Shown one piece after another: positions 27,659 through 37,356 of a DNA stretch of 64,000 nt. The first letter of the stretch is position 1; the number at the start of each line of letters is the position of its first letter. The notes below the pieces were generated by a model that saw only the letters and a program-made list of their open reading frames with translations, had not been told where the DNA came from and searched no databases. The stretch covers positions 496,001 to 560,000 of the forward strand of contig NZ_SJPX01000002.1 in the NCBI RefSeq assembly GCF_007860175.1, in the 5' to 3' direction. This DNA is from Rubripirellula reticaptiva. Lineage in GTDB: Bacteria > Planctomycetota > Planctomycetia > Pirellulales > Pirellulaceae. Both the position numbers and the translations under genes were made by a program.

Positions 27659-29431
27659 ATGCTCAGCATTGAAACGCTAATTCTGATTTCAGGCATCCTG
27701 CTTTTGCTCGGCATCGCGTCGAACAAGTTTTCGGCAACCATTGGCGTTCCAGTTCTATTTGTGTTCTTGGTCGTCGGAATGCTGGCCGGATCCGAAGGCA
27801 TCGGTGGCATTGAGTTCGAGAACTATTCGCTAGCGCACGGAATTGGTACCGTCGCGCTGTGCTTGATTCTTTTCGATGGAGGCATACGAACGCCTTACGC
27901 TTCCATTCGATCCGCTTGGAAGCCTGCCGGCGTGTTGGCGACGGGTGGGGTGTTGATCACATCGGTGGTCACAGGACTAGCTGCATCGTGGATCCTTGAT
28001 CTTACCATTTGGCAAGGGCTACTGCTCGGCAGCATCGTCGGTTCGACGGATGCATCGGTTGTGTTTTCGGTGCTACGCGGTGGCGGCGTTCACATTCGGC
28101 CCAAACTTGCCAACACATTGGAAGTCGAAAGTGGATCAAACGATCCTATGGCCATCTTTCTAACTGTTGGGCTGATTCAAATGATCAGTGGAAAGGTGCC
28201 CTTTGGATTCGAGCTCGTCACCTTGTTCGCAAACCAAATGATTCTTGGCACCATCGTTGGCTTACTGGTCGGTCGATCGGGGGCATGGTTGCTCAATCAC
28301 TCACGACTAGAAGCTGCCGGATTGTATCCGGTGATGGCAACTGCGTTGGGACTTTTCTCATTCGGTTCTGCGGCCGCCATAGGCGGAAGTGGCTTCCTGT
28401 CCGTTTATCTAACTGGGATCGTGATCGGTAATCATCGGCCCGTATTTCATCGCGGCATTTTGCTTTTCCATGATGCGGTTGCTTGGATTTGCCAGATTCT
28501 GATGTTCACAGCGTTGGGAATTCTCTCGTTTCCCAGTCGATTGCTAGACGCCGCCGGACCAGCCTTGTTGATCTCAGCAGTTATGATCTTGGTCGCACGC
28601 CCCGTTGCAGTATTCATTTGCGCCGCACCATTCAAATTTGCTAACCGCGAACTGATTTTCTTGTCATGGGTTGGCTTGAAAGGCGCAGTACCAATCACAC
28701 TTGCAACCTTCCCAATGATTGCAGGACTATCGAGCGCCTCGGTGATCTTCGATACTGTATTCTTCGTTGTGCTTGTGTCCGCTCTGGTTCAAGGCTGGAC
28801 GCTACCTACCATTGCTCGATACCTGAAACTTGAGGTTCCAACGCGGCTTCCGCCGCCGGTGACGCTTGAAATCAGTTCGCTTCGCAACATCGATGGCGAC
28901 ATTGTTGATTACTTCGTTGACAAGGACTGCCGCGCAACGAATTGCATGATCAAAGACTTGGCGTTACCAGATGGGGTTGTTATCGCGTTGATCGTTCGCG
29001 ATGAGCAGATCATTCCACCGCAAGGTCGATCGATCCTTCGCAGCGGCGATCACGCCATCTTGGTGCTGCGACCTCCAGTGCGTCCCTTGGTTGACCGAGT
29101 GTTCTCCCACCGAGAATCTGTCAAGAACGAGCTACCCGCAGAACTTGAGTTTCCACTAAGAGGATCGATTCGCGTACGCGAACTCGAACAGTTCTACGAC
29201 CTGAATCTCGACTCGGACAAAGACGCCACGCTGGATACGATGATTCGCAAGCGTCTGGGCAAATCAAGCATCAAGATTGGCGAGGCAGTTGAATTTGAAC
29301 AGGTTAAGCTGTGCGTGCGAGAGATCTCCGACCACGGAACTATCGAATTTGTTGGCATGGTTGTACTTCTGCAATCCGAAACCAATCGCGCCGAGGAAAA
29401 AAGCAGACATCAGGAATCGGGAAACGACTGA
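27659..29431 (+). CDS. CPA1-type cation/proton antiporter with C-terminal RCK domain
   Basis: A 590-residue membrane protein. Residues about 1-390 hold 12-13 membrane helices of the monovalent cation:proton antiporter fold, with the 'SNDPMAIFLT' Asp pair site (LEVESGSNDPMA, near residue 160) and the GLKGAVPITLA motif. Residues about 405-490 form an RCK/TrkA-C-like ligand-binding domain ('EISSLRNIDGDIVDYFVDKDC'). The last part (to residue 580) resembles the extra C-terminal domain of NhaP2/CvrA-type potassium/proton antiporters. These exchange K+ or Na+ for H+ to control internal pH and ion content. The ATG at 27659 is used. The gene stands alone. Confidence 0.88.
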   Translation: MLSIETLILISGILLLLGIASNKFSATIGVPVLFVFLVVGMLAGSEGIGGIEFENYSLAHGIGTVALCLILFDGGIRTPYASIRSAWKPAGVLATGGVLITSVVTGLAASWILDLTIWQGLLLGSIVGSTDASVVFSVLRGGGVHIRPKLANTLEVESGSNDPMAIFLTVGLIQMISGKVPFGFELVTLFANQMILGTIVGLLVGRSGAWLLNHSRLEAAGLYPVMATALGLFSFGSAAAIGGSGFLSVYLTGIVIGNHRPVFHRGILLFHDAVAWICQILMFTALGILSFPSRLLDAAGPALLISAVMILVARPVAVFICAAPFKFANRELIFLSWVGLKGAVPITLATFPMIAGLSSASVIFDTVFFVVLVSALVQGWTLPTIARYLKLEVPTRLPPPVTLEISSLRNIDGDIVDYFVDKDCRATNCMIKDLALPDGVVIALIVRDEQIIPPQGRSILRSGDHAILVLRPPVRPLVDRVFSHRESVKNELPAELEFPLRGSIRVRELEQFYDLNLDSDKDATLDTMIRKRLGKSSIKIGEAVEFEQVKLCVREISDHGTIEFVGMVVLLQSETNRAEEKSRHQESGND

Positions 29432-29681
29432 TGTTTGCCGACCGAGACTAATCTTTCCCCCACCGATCAAATCGCACGTTCGAATTGAGATCGGACGAGA
29501 AGTACCGAAGGCGACCAAGTCACGTAAACAACGTTCGACGCCATCCATCGCGCGCCACTGAGACATCACGATGCCCTTTCGTTGACCTGCGAAACACAGC
29601 CTTTCGCAAACCTACCGACCTCGCAATGCGAAGGCCGGTCCTGACTTGCAATGCCGGATTTGCCAGAAAGCCACAACGCGA

Positions 29682-32600
29682 CTAAGGTCGCGTGGCAATT
29701 TCGACAGGCGAAACCGCACCCATGTAGGCCATCAGGTCGCTGATTTCCTGCAAAGTCAAACTATCCAACAAACCACTCGGCATGATGCTGTTATTGCTTG
29801 GCAGGATTTGGTCGATTTCAGATTCAGTGACAACCGTCGTTTGGTTGTTCGAATCACGAATATTGATCGACTGATCGCCGTTCTGGCTGACCATTCCGAT
29901 CAACGCACGACCATCGACCGTCAACACTTTCTTACTGGCGTATTGGTCGCTGACCAAATGGCTTGGATACAAAATCGACTCTAGAATTTCTCGCTTGCTA
30001 AAACGCTTGGCGAGTCCGCTGAGTGCGGGGCCAACTGATTCACCGTCATTGCCAACACGGTGGCATTGGTTGCATTTGGCTTTTGCAAATGCAGCACGGC
30101 CAAAGTCAGCGTCAACGCGACGCCCGTCATCGCTATCGAGGTAGTCGACCAACTGATCAAAGTCCCAACGAGAATCATCTGCCTTTGGCAATTCGGCGGT
30201 GGGACGATCAGGGTGTGCCTTTGCATACCATTTTTGCCATGGACGCATCGTCAACTTGCCCGATGCATTCTTTTCACTGGGCGGACGTTGCATACCGGTC
30301 CAGTGTTCAAGCAAGCGTTCGACGTTTTCAAAATCACGACCGTCCTCTTCGGCACGAAGCCCCAGGATGATCAATTGTCGCAGTGCCATCGGATCGTCGG
30401 TCGCCACACTGACGGTCTGCAACGCCGTCAACACTTCCCCCGAAGTTTCCTCTTCGAGGATGTTCAAGCTGCGAACCAGATAGTCCCAGTTTTCACCATT
30501 TGGATTTTGAGCCAGAGCCATCGCGATCACCGCACGACGTTCAGGTTCGGATCGCCAAAGCTTTCGCAAATACGCGGCGGAGTCTTCGTCTTTGGCCGTC
30601 GCCAGCATTGCAATGATGCCGGTTCGCAGTCGTCGCTCGACGTCGCCGGGTTGCGGACGTTCGACCAATTGTTGGTCCAAACTGCGAAGCGTTTCCGCTG
30701 TCTTGCTGTCGATTGGACGCGGCAATTTATAGATCGCTGCGAGCGCGGCGTTTCGCCAAACTGCCCCTTGTTCCAAAATCGCTTGCACATCTTCTTGGCT
30801 TAACGATCTCGCAAAGTCACGTGTGACGGCCATCAAGTACATCGACAACGATCCGCTGGTCGCAGCGTTGGCGGTGTTTTCATAATACTTCAGAATCTGA
30901 AAACGTTGCTGGGCAGTCCAGTCATGCGACAAAAACTGCAAACACATCGCGACAAGAGTACGATCAACGTTCGGGTTGTCACCATCGTTGATGTAGTCAA
31001 GAGCACGCTGGGCAACTCCGTCGGCTTGCAAATAGGCACACAAACGAATCAGTTCGTGATTCATGCGGTGGTCGCCAGCCGGAAATTCCTCGGCCACTTG
31101 TCGGCCGAGTGCAACCGCTTTGGATGGGTCCACTTTTCCGCGGTGTAGCGCAACTTGACAAAGACGCAGCGTATCCACAAAGTCGGCGTCGCTTAAAAAG
31201 TCTTTCATCAATTCGCTTGACCGCTGCAGCACCTGCAAAGCAGTTGTTTCGGTAGGGTCCGAATTGATCAAGGCCAACATGCCAACAATGCTGATACGAG
31301 AATCCACACTGGTCAACACATCGTCTCGCCACTTACGAGTATCGATGCGTTCAACGACTCGGCGTGCCACAAACGCCAACGTACGATCGTCTTCGCCAAG
31401 CAATGGCAACAGAGCGTCGGCATTCGATGGAATCTGACCGCTTCGCAACATTGCTTCGCAGGCCGCACGACGCACTCGAGAATTACTATCGCTGAGCATT
31501 TCGACTAGCTGTGCGGCACTGCGTTTACCCGGATGCAGCCCCATTAAACGCGCGGCACTAGCCCGCACGGCTTCATTCGGCGCCTTGCTGAGTTCAAGCA
31601 CCAAGTCTTCGCTGGGCACCGGCCCAAATAATTGCATCAAATCCATGGCACGAGTTCGATAGTGCGATGGGTTGTCGTTGCTGTACGCGACTCCGGCGAC
31701 CAACTGGCCCCATTTGTCGCCAAGTTCGCGTTTGATCGCAGCAATTTCTTGCCGCGCCCAAGCCGATTCGAGTTGTGGTTGTCGGATCGCAGCGGCGATG
31801 CCGGTTCCCAAGTTCTTCATCCGTTCGGGAATCTCGCCCTTATAGACAACGCGATAAACGCCGCCTGCAGTTCCACGACCGCCGGTGCAGAAATACATAG
31901 CACCGTCGGGACCAATTTCCAAGTCAGTCACATTGAGCGGCTGTCCTTGCAAGAACACTTCGCTGTCAGCGATGTAGCCGCTGCCGCGAGGCGTCAGTCG
32001 CACGTTCAAGATACGGCCTTCCGACCAATCGGCTAGGAACAGTGAATTGTGATAGCGCACGGGGAACATGTAATGTTCATAACAGACGGCGCCGGTTGGG
32101 CTGCCGCGTCCGGTGTCTAGCAAGTTGGGCAAGCGGTCAACGTAGTACTCGGGCCATTTTGCCCAACCCGTTCGCCAGCCAAACTCACCTGCTTCGGTGA
32201 CGTCGTAAAGAGCAGTCGGACGGAACCAAGCGGTGTCGACATCGGCTTCCATGTCGGCATCATGCACAAACATGTTGCCGCCGGGATGGAAAACCAAGTC
32301 GTACGCATTGCGAATTCCGCCGGCGACTCGTTCAACGACGCTACCATCGGCGTTGGTACGAATGACCGTACCGCCCGGCGCTTTGACACCCAATGCATGG
32401 CCAGCCGGATCTTCATAACGAGGCAGCAAGTCGCCTTCGTAAGCATCAATCAAAGTTTCGCCTGGGCCAGTCGTTCCAACTGCCTGAACTTGGCCGCCTA
32501 GAACGACATAGATCATGCCGTCGGGGCCCAATCGAATGCCGTGTGCACCGTGTTCGCCGGGGCTGCCTTTCAACTTGACGATCGTTTTGACCTGTTCCAG

Positions 32601-33518
32601 CGTGCCGTTTCGGTCTGCGTCCGTCAGCCGGTAAAGCGCGCTGCCATCCGGACCTTGGCCGGTCACATAGACTTCGCCGTTGAGGGCCAAAATGCCTTGG
32701 CACGAGGTTACTTTGTCACAGTAAACGCGAACGTGTTCTGGAATACCGTCTTCGTCTTTATCCAGCACCAACAACAACGGGCCGCCTTCTTGCGACAAAA
32801 TGATGTGCCCAAATTCGTTGAAAGCCATCGCGATGACTGATCCCGTTTGATCATCGTCGAGTACGCGTTGGACACCAAATCCTTTTTGAATTTGAAAGCG
32901 TTCACGTTGTTCGGTTTGTGTTTCAGCAACGACATCTTCATCGCGATCCCACGGTGCGGTATCGCCAAGCTTGCCGAAGGCCGACGCGGTTCCCCACAGT
33001 CGGTCGTTGAAGACAATCGTTTCCCAATTGGTATCTTCGGTCAGACTGGTCTTCCACGACGCGTTCGAGCTGAACGTGTACCACTTGTCTTGTTTTTCAG
33101 GGCGGACCGAAACGCGAGCCGCCAATGCAGCCGTGTTGCCTTTCGAGTTCGTGACTCGCACAGCAATCAAGTTACGTCCGACCTCGAGCCGATCTGAAAT
33201 GTCATATTCCTGCATCTCACGCGACGACGTGCCGCTGCCCACCTTGTGGTCATTGACATACAGCTCGTAGTCGTCGTCGGCGGTAATCTCGATACGGCCC
33301 TGCGCGGGAACTCGCAGATTGATCGGCTTGCGAAACAAGCACGTCTCACCTTCGGCAATCGGTTGGGCAAGCGAGCTGCCGTCCGCCCAAATCCACTGGG
33401 CTTCATCAGCCCTGATTTTGAGTGCTGAACCAAAAATGAACGTCAAAGCGACGCCCAATGCCAGCGCAACACGATGGCAAAGCAAATTTCGAAGCACTTT
33501 GGTGGGGAGGCCTTCCAT
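29682..33518 (-). CDS. PVC-type secreted dehydrogenase-like protein: jelly-roll, beta-propeller, HEAT repeats, cytochrome c
   Basis: A 1278-residue exported protein. A signal peptide (MEGLPTKVLRNLLCHRVALALGVA... ending near ALKIRA) is followed by a jelly-roll-like domain ('ITADDDYELYVNDHKVGSG', about 50-150). A six-bladed propeller of the membrane-bound-dehydrogenase/glucose-sorbosone type covers about 200-570 ('EHGAHGIRLGPDGMIYVVLGG', 'NAYDLVFHPGGNMFVHDADMEADV'), and HEAT-like repeats cover about 590-1080. A C-terminal cytochrome c domain has CNQCH at 1149-1153 and distal Met in NSIMPSGL. Such multidomain proteins are abundant in planctomycetes and are thought to oxidise or bind carbohydrates outside the cytoplasm. 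The ATG at 33518 is preferred to an upstream TTG at 33551. Its redox partner is not in the window. Confidence 0.85.
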   Translation of the reverse strand: MEGLPTKVLRNLLCHRVALALGVALTFIFGSALKIRADEAQWIWADGSSLAQPIAEGETCLFRKPINLRVPAQGRIEITADDDYELYVNDHKVGSGTSSREMQEYDISDRLEVGRNLIAVRVTNSKGNTAALAARVSVRPEKQDKWYTFSSNASWKTSLTEDTNWETIVFNDRLWGTASAFGKLGDTAPWDRDEDVVAETQTEQRERFQIQKGFGVQRVLDDDQTGSVIAMAFNEFGHIILSQEGGPLLLVLDKDEDGIPEHVRVYCDKVTSCQGILALNGEVYVTGQGPDGSALYRLTDADRNGTLEQVKTIVKLKGSPGEHGAHGIRLGPDGMIYVVLGGQVQAVGTTGPGETLIDAYEGDLLPRYEDPAGHALGVKAPGGTVIRTNADGSVVERVAGGIRNAYDLVFHPGGNMFVHDADMEADVDTAWFRPTALYDVTEAGEFGWRTGWAKWPEYYVDRLPNLLDTGRGSPTGAVCYEHYMFPVRYHNSLFLADWSEGRILNVRLTPRGSGYIADSEVFLQGQPLNVTDLEIGPDGAMYFCTGGRGTAGGVYRVVYKGEIPERMKNLGTGIAAAIRQPQLESAWARQEIAAIKRELGDKWGQLVAGVAYSNDNPSHYRTRAMDLMQLFGPVPSEDLVLELSKAPNEAVRASAARLMGLHPGKRSAAQLVEMLSDSNSRVRRAACEAMLRSGQIPSNADALLPLLGEDDRTLAFVARRVVERIDTRKWRDDVLTSVDSRISIVGMLALINSDPTETTALQVLQRSSELMKDFLSDADFVDTLRLCQVALHRGKVDPSKAVALGRQVAEEFPAGDHRMNHELIRLCAYLQADGVAQRALDYINDGDNPNVDRTLVAMCLQFLSHDWTAQQRFQILKYYENTANAATSGSLSMYLMAVTRDFARSLSQEDVQAILEQGAVWRNAALAAIYKLPRPIDSKTAETLRSLDQQLVERPQPGDVERRLRTGIIAMLATAKDEDSAAYLRKLWRSEPERRAVIAMALAQNPNGENWDYLVRSLNILEEETSGEVLTALQTVSVATDDPMALRQLIILGLRAEEDGRDFENVERLLEHWTGMQRPPSEKNASGKLTMRPWQKWYAKAHPDRPTAELPKADDSRWDFDQLVDYLDSDDGRRVDADFGRAAFAKAKCNQCHRVGNDGESVGPALSGLAKRFSKREILESILYPSHLVSDQYASKKVLTVDGRALIGMVSQNGDQSINIRDSNNQTTVVTESEIDQILPSNNSIMPSGLLDSLTLQEISDLMAYMGAVSPVEIATRP

Positions 33519-33678
33519 GGCGCGATCATCTATTCGAGGTAGTGACGACAAAGGTTGTCGTCGGGGCAGGACGGGTCCGCAAGAATCCTGCTTGGAAAGC
33601 TAGCCCAAACCCCCGACAGACTGCAAGATCGATCTGTCATGCGTGAAATGCGAGAACATCAGCATCGTTGCCACAATG

Positions 33679-34152
33679 CTAGCGAATGAAGTGGCCTGAT
33701 TTGCCGCCCTGCTTTTCCAGCAATAAGATCGGCCCAACGGCAATTTCGCGGTCCACCGATTTGACCATGTCGTAAACAGTCAAACACCCGATCGACGCTG
33801 CCGTCATCGCCTCCATTTCGACTCCCGTCTTGCCCGTTGTTTGAACCGAAACGATGCAACGAAGCCGGTCTGTCGCGGGCCAATCGAAATCGACGGTCAC
33901 CGATTCAATTGGAATTGAATGACACAGCGGAATCAACAATTGAGTCCACTTGGTCGCCTGGATCGCAGCCAAACGGGCAACGCTTAGGACGTCCCCTTTC
34001 TTGGCGGTTCCGAGACGAATCATTTCTGCGGTCGAAGCCAACATCTGGAGTTCACCCGCTGCGACGGCGATTCGCAGCGTCGGCGTCTTTGCGGAAACGT
34101 CCACCATATGGGTGTTGCCGTCGGAATCAAAATGCGTGGACGAAGTTGTCAT
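33679..34152 (-). CDS. moaC: Cyclic pyranopterin monophosphate synthase MoaC
   Basis: A 157-residue cytoplasmic enzyme of molybdenum cofactor synthesis that rearranges the MoaA product, 3',8-cyclo-GTP, to cyclic pyranopterin monophosphate. Family motifs are intact: '[17 protein letters not shown]', '[25 protein letters not shown]', '[24 protein letters not shown]', the last with the catalytic Asp and Lys of the YDMVK segment. The length matches the family. MoaA and the other moa genes are not in this window. The start is ATG 34152, divergent from the PhnA-like gene. Confidence 0.96.
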   Translation of the reverse strand: MTTSSTHFDSDGNTHMVDVSAKTPTLRIAVAAGELQMLASTAEMIRLGTAKKGDVLSVARLAAIQATKWTQLLIPLCHSIPIESVTVDFDWPATDRLRCIVSVQTTGKTGVEMEAMTAASIGCLTVYDMVKSVDREIAVGPILLLEKQGGKSGHFIR

Positions 34153-34401
34153 GGTACGGCCTGGCCTTTCAACCTAAGCAAACGGTCGATCGATGGATCG
34201 CTCCACCGGTTCAGCGGCAAGAGTACGCAAACATCCAAGCCAACGCAAACCAACACCATCGCCCAGATCATTGTGGCAAACGGTTGGGCAATCCCAGGAT
34301 TCATGCGACCACCCAACCAGCGGCGATGTTGCCAGGTTCCCATGCCAAAATTTCGTGGAATAATCCAAGTCTTTATCCCTCCTTGCCACAGTGAACAAAC
34401 C

Positions 34402-34743
34402 ATGAGCGACCCCAACACCACACTTCCGAATTGTCCACAGTGCGACTCGGAATACACCTACGAAGACGGCGTCCTATTGATCTGCCCGACTTGCGCCCAC
34501 GAATGGACCGCCACCGAGCCCGAAGAGGCCGAAGACAATGCAACACGAGACGCAAACGGAAACGTTCTCGAGAACGGCGATGCCGTTGTTGTCATCAAGG
34601 ACCTGAAATACAACGGTGGCGTTGTCAAGGTTGGCACCAAGGTCAAGAACATCCGCATCGTCGATGGCGATCACGACATTGATTGCAAGATCGACGGCAT
34701 CGGAGCGATGTCGTTGAAATCCGAGTTCGTCAAGAAAGCCTGA
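34402..34743 (+). CDS. PhnA-like zinc-ribbon protein
   Basis: A 113-residue cytoplasmic protein of the alkylphosphonate utilisation operon protein PhnA family. The N-terminal zinc ribbon has C-P-Q-C and C-P-T-C pairs ([28 protein letters not shown]). The C-terminal PhnA domain holds '[19 protein letters not shown]' and '[22 protein letters not shown]'. Despite the historical name, the family is not tied to phosphonate breakdown and its role is unknown. The start ATG 34402 yields [14 protein letters not shown]; the open frame upstream is not part of the family. It lies 249 bases from the divergent moaC start. Confidence 0.9.
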   Translation: MSDPNTTLPNCPQCDSEYTYEDGVLLICPTCAHEWTATEPEEAEDNATRDANGNVLENGDAVVVIKDLKYNGGVVKVGTKVKNIRIVDGDHDIDCKIDGIGAMSLKSEFVKKA

Positions 34744-34775
34744 GGCGTATGCTGGGTGACCGTTAAACCCGAGGT

Positions 34776-35528
34776 TTAATTCGGCGAACTATTACCGCCA
34801 TCTATGGCAACTTCAACGCCTATCTCGCTCGAGTCGGTGCTGCCGCCGAACACGATGAACCACGCAGTCAGAGCCACCACGACCAACACTGGCAACCACC
34901 AAACCGTGCCATTACCACTCGAAACCACGGGCTGGCGTCTCGAAGTGGGAATCTCTATTTCAGCAGAATCGAAATCGGCAATGCCTAACTCACCCAGCCC
35001 CAATGTTGCGGCCATTTCGGGCGGCAAACTTGATGCGACGGCATCCTTTTGTGACATCAACAGGCTGGCCATTCCGCCAGCGTCCAGATCGTCCAACCGT
35101 TTTTTCGATCCCAAGTAGCAGAGCACGAGCGGGGTCAGAATTACCATCATTGACTTCGTCTTATCCGGCCCAACGCCCGTGTACTTCGACAAGACGCCGA
35201 CTACCGATGCAATGTTGTCACCAAACAACGAAGCTAACACCGGCATCCCCAAGTCCGACACCATGCTGAGATCGCCCGCTGCGGTCTCGTCGCCGAACAT
35301 GCTAGGTAGTTTGTTTAGCAGGCTGCCACTGAAATCATCTTGACCGAGAATGTGATTTAGCGAATCAGCCCCCTGCTGTGTCGACGTTTTTTTAATCAGC
35401 GTGCCGAGGATTGATGGCAAAATCGCATTCATCCCCGACTTGGCCTGACCATCGTCAAGCCCGATTTGCTTTCCGAGCCGACCGCCGGCAAAATGCCTTT
35501 CCAGTTCGTCGAGAACGTTGATTGGCAT
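34776..35528 (-). CDS. DUF937/YidB-like protein with C-terminal membrane helix
   Basis: A 250-residue protein whose first 150 residues follow the DUF937 pattern: 'MPINVLDELERHFAGG', 'GLDDGQAKSGMNAILPSILGTLIKK', 'LGMPVLASLFGDNIASVVGVLSKYTGVG', and a later 'MMVILTPLVLCYLGSKKR'. One membrane helix lies near residues 213-232 (VWWLPVLVVVALTAWFIVFGG), followed by a short Ser/Asn-rich tail, so the helical domain is probably cytoplasmic and the tail outside. The family function is not established. The ATG at 35528 is chosen because it yields MPINVLDELE. It ends 33 bases from the convergent PhnA-like gene. Confidence 0.75.
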   Translation of the reverse strand: MPINVLDELERHFAGGRLGKQIGLDDGQAKSGMNAILPSILGTLIKKTSTQQGADSLNHILGQDDFSGSLLNKLPSMFGDETAAGDLSMVSDLGMPVLASLFGDNIASVVGVLSKYTGVGPDKTKSMMVILTPLVLCYLGSKKRLDDLDAGGMASLLMSQKDAVASSLPPEMAATLGLGELGIADFDSAEIEIPTSRRQPVVSSGNGTVWWLPVLVVVALTAWFIVFGGSTDSSEIGVEVAIDGGNSSPN

Positions 35529-35700
35529 TTGAAAGAACCCTGATGATCGATCGAGCGGAGAATACACGGCCGCCTGCAGTGGCCATTTGTATCCTATCAC
35601 TCACAATCAGGTTTCGTGAAGCACCTTGGATGTCTAGCCGGACTCCATCATCAGCACCCGACCGTGACTTAGCGACAGTTCCATCGGCTCCATCGGCGCA

Positions 35701-35741
35701 TAAAAAAAGGCGTCTCACATCTGCGGGGATGTGAGACGCCT
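35701..35741 (-). terminator. Intrinsic terminator of the HTH-receiver gene
   Basis: A perfect 14-bp stem, AGGCGTCTCACATC at 35708-35721 and GATGTGAGACGCCT at 35728-35741, with a 6-base loop. On the minus strand the stem is followed by seven T residues (35702-35708). It lies about 80 bases downstream of the regulator gene that reads leftward into it. This is the clearest intrinsic terminator in the window. Confidence 0.9.
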
Positions 35742-35823
35742 ATCGACGAGGCTCATTGAGGCTCTTATTGAAGATCTCAGTTTCGTTATTCGAGTCGAAT
35801 CCTTTCAACCCGGTTTGGCAAAA

Positions 35824-36396
35824 CTAGACCAATTCTTTCTTCGCACCGACGAGTGTTCGCAAACGTTCAGCCAAAAGGTGGGCGTCGAACGGCTTCTTGA
35901 ACGTTTCGTTGATACTGCTTCGATCGAAACTCATTGGTTGTCCGTCGTCGGGCAACAGAGCGATCAGGATGATATCAGTGAAGTCGATATTCTTTCGCAA
36001 GTTCTGACAGATTTGCACTGCCTCGATCTTGCCGATCGAAAAGTCGACGATGATACAATCCGGATTGAAGCTTTCGGCTTGAATACCAGCCTCGAAACCG
36101 CTCGCGGCAACTGCCACTTTGAACGCTTTTTCGGGTGGTAGTTCGCGCTTTAGGTTTTCAATCAACACTTGGTCTTGGGCGACGATCAGGCACTTTGCCA
36201 TCGCTTCGTCTTCCAAGTCGCCCAAGGGCATACCGTGCTCCTTAAGAAACTTAATCAAGTATTCTCGTGGAATGCGGCGATCCTGTGATCCAGGAATTCG
36301 ATAGCCTTTCAAACGCCCCGAATCAAACCATTTTGATACGGTTCGGGGTGCTACTTTACAGATCTTAGCGACCTGTCCAGTTGTGAAGACCTTCAT
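35824..36396 (-). CDS. N-terminal excisionase-like HTH fused to a response-regulator receiver domain
   Basis: A 190-residue protein. Residues 1-50 are a MerR/excisionase-type helix-turn-helix ('MKVFTTGQVAKICKVAPRTVS', 'GRLKGYRIPGSQDRRIPREYL'). A linker leads to a receiver domain at about 66-186 with the phosphate-accepting Asp118 in CIIVDFSIG and Lys167 in FKKPF. One acidic-pocket residue is Asp75, but the conserved Thr after strand 4 is not seen ('LIALLPDDG'). The order is reversed relative to ordinary regulators, which carry the receiver first. No kinase is adjacent. It probably binds DNA under control of phosphorylation or a degenerate receiver. It ends before a strong terminator. Confidence 0.85.
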   Translation of the reverse strand: MKVFTTGQVAKICKVAPRTVSKWFDSGRLKGYRIPGSQDRRIPREYLIKFLKEHGMPLGDLEDEAMAKCLIVAQDQVLIENLKRELPPEKAFKVAVAASGFEAGIQAESFNPDCIIVDFSIGKIEAVQICQNLRKNIDFTDIILIALLPDDGQPMSFDRSSINETFKKPFDAHLLAERLRTLVGAKKELV

Positions 36397-37356
36397 ACTA
36401 GGTACTCCATAACGCCTCGTTTAATATTCCCTCGAACAATGGTGCGTCGGTAACCATTGCCCTGTCGGCCTTGCTTCGCGGTACGTTCGTCTGAACAACT
36501 GGTCCTGATCAGTCGCCAAGATTGGTTGCGGTGGGTCGCATCCAACCAACACTCGGGTCCACCTTCATTTGCCTGTCGCATCGCGTCATGCATTTGAATT
36601 TGAATCCGAAGCACAGTGTGAAAGTCCTACGCTGGGTCAGGCCAGCCGGTTTGCATCTTGCGACGCTCGCCTAGCGGGATCCTCGCGGTTTTGTTTAATA
36701 CACAAGTTCGCAACGAAACTTTCGTTTCGCCGTAGGGGCAGAAGCTGCGGAATTTCAGAATCCACGGCATCGCGTTCCGGTAAACACCAACAAATTAACG
36801 TCACCTTGTCATCGATGATGACACGATCACGAACTCGGTGCGACGGAACGCTCGGCCTTGAAAACCAATCATCCTCCGGTGAACCCACGATGATGAATCA
36901 TCGTGAAACCGCCGAACGCGTTTCCCAGAATCCCCCCTGGGTGGACTTCGGACTGTTTGGACAACGTTCCTCAGGCGGGCTCTCGAAAGAACACCGCGTC
37001 AGAATCGTTCAAACGATCCCCATCCGAGACATAGTGTCGAGTAAAACCGGGCTAACTCTTTAGTGCGTTTGAATGAGAACAAGCACTATGACCGGTTTCT
37101 TTAGTCGTCGCACAATCACTCGAATCAATCCTAGCGGGCAAGCAAGCCCCAAAAGACCGCAAAACCCATAGAATCAGACGCTATTGGCGTGGCCTTGATT
37201 CCCAAGAATCCGTCAGACCGCGACGGAAACTTTTTTTCAGTTCATCGATCGTTCACGCGCTTTGGGAGGCAATTTTTGAGCCTTCGGGACATTGCCAATC
37301 GATTGATCCTACCCATCTCAACATTTCCTGTCTTACAACCCTGCGATCGATTCACC
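36397..37356. other. Gene-poor stretch, 960 bases, with three short dyads
   Basis: No convincing gene. The open frames here lack family features and coding composition. Dyads are present: CGAAAC/GTTTCG at 36714-36729; GTCATC/GATGAC at 36808-36822; and ACGATGAT/ATCATCGT at 36887-36904. No T-tract follows any of them. A non-coding RNA or regulatory sites are possible. The right part is the leader of the M42 peptidase. Confidence 0.55.

Noticed and set aside
36569-37063. Forward ORF of about 164 codons in the second gene-poor stretch
   Set aside because: The translation has no family features, is rich in Ser and Arg like a non-coding frame, and lacks a ribosome site.
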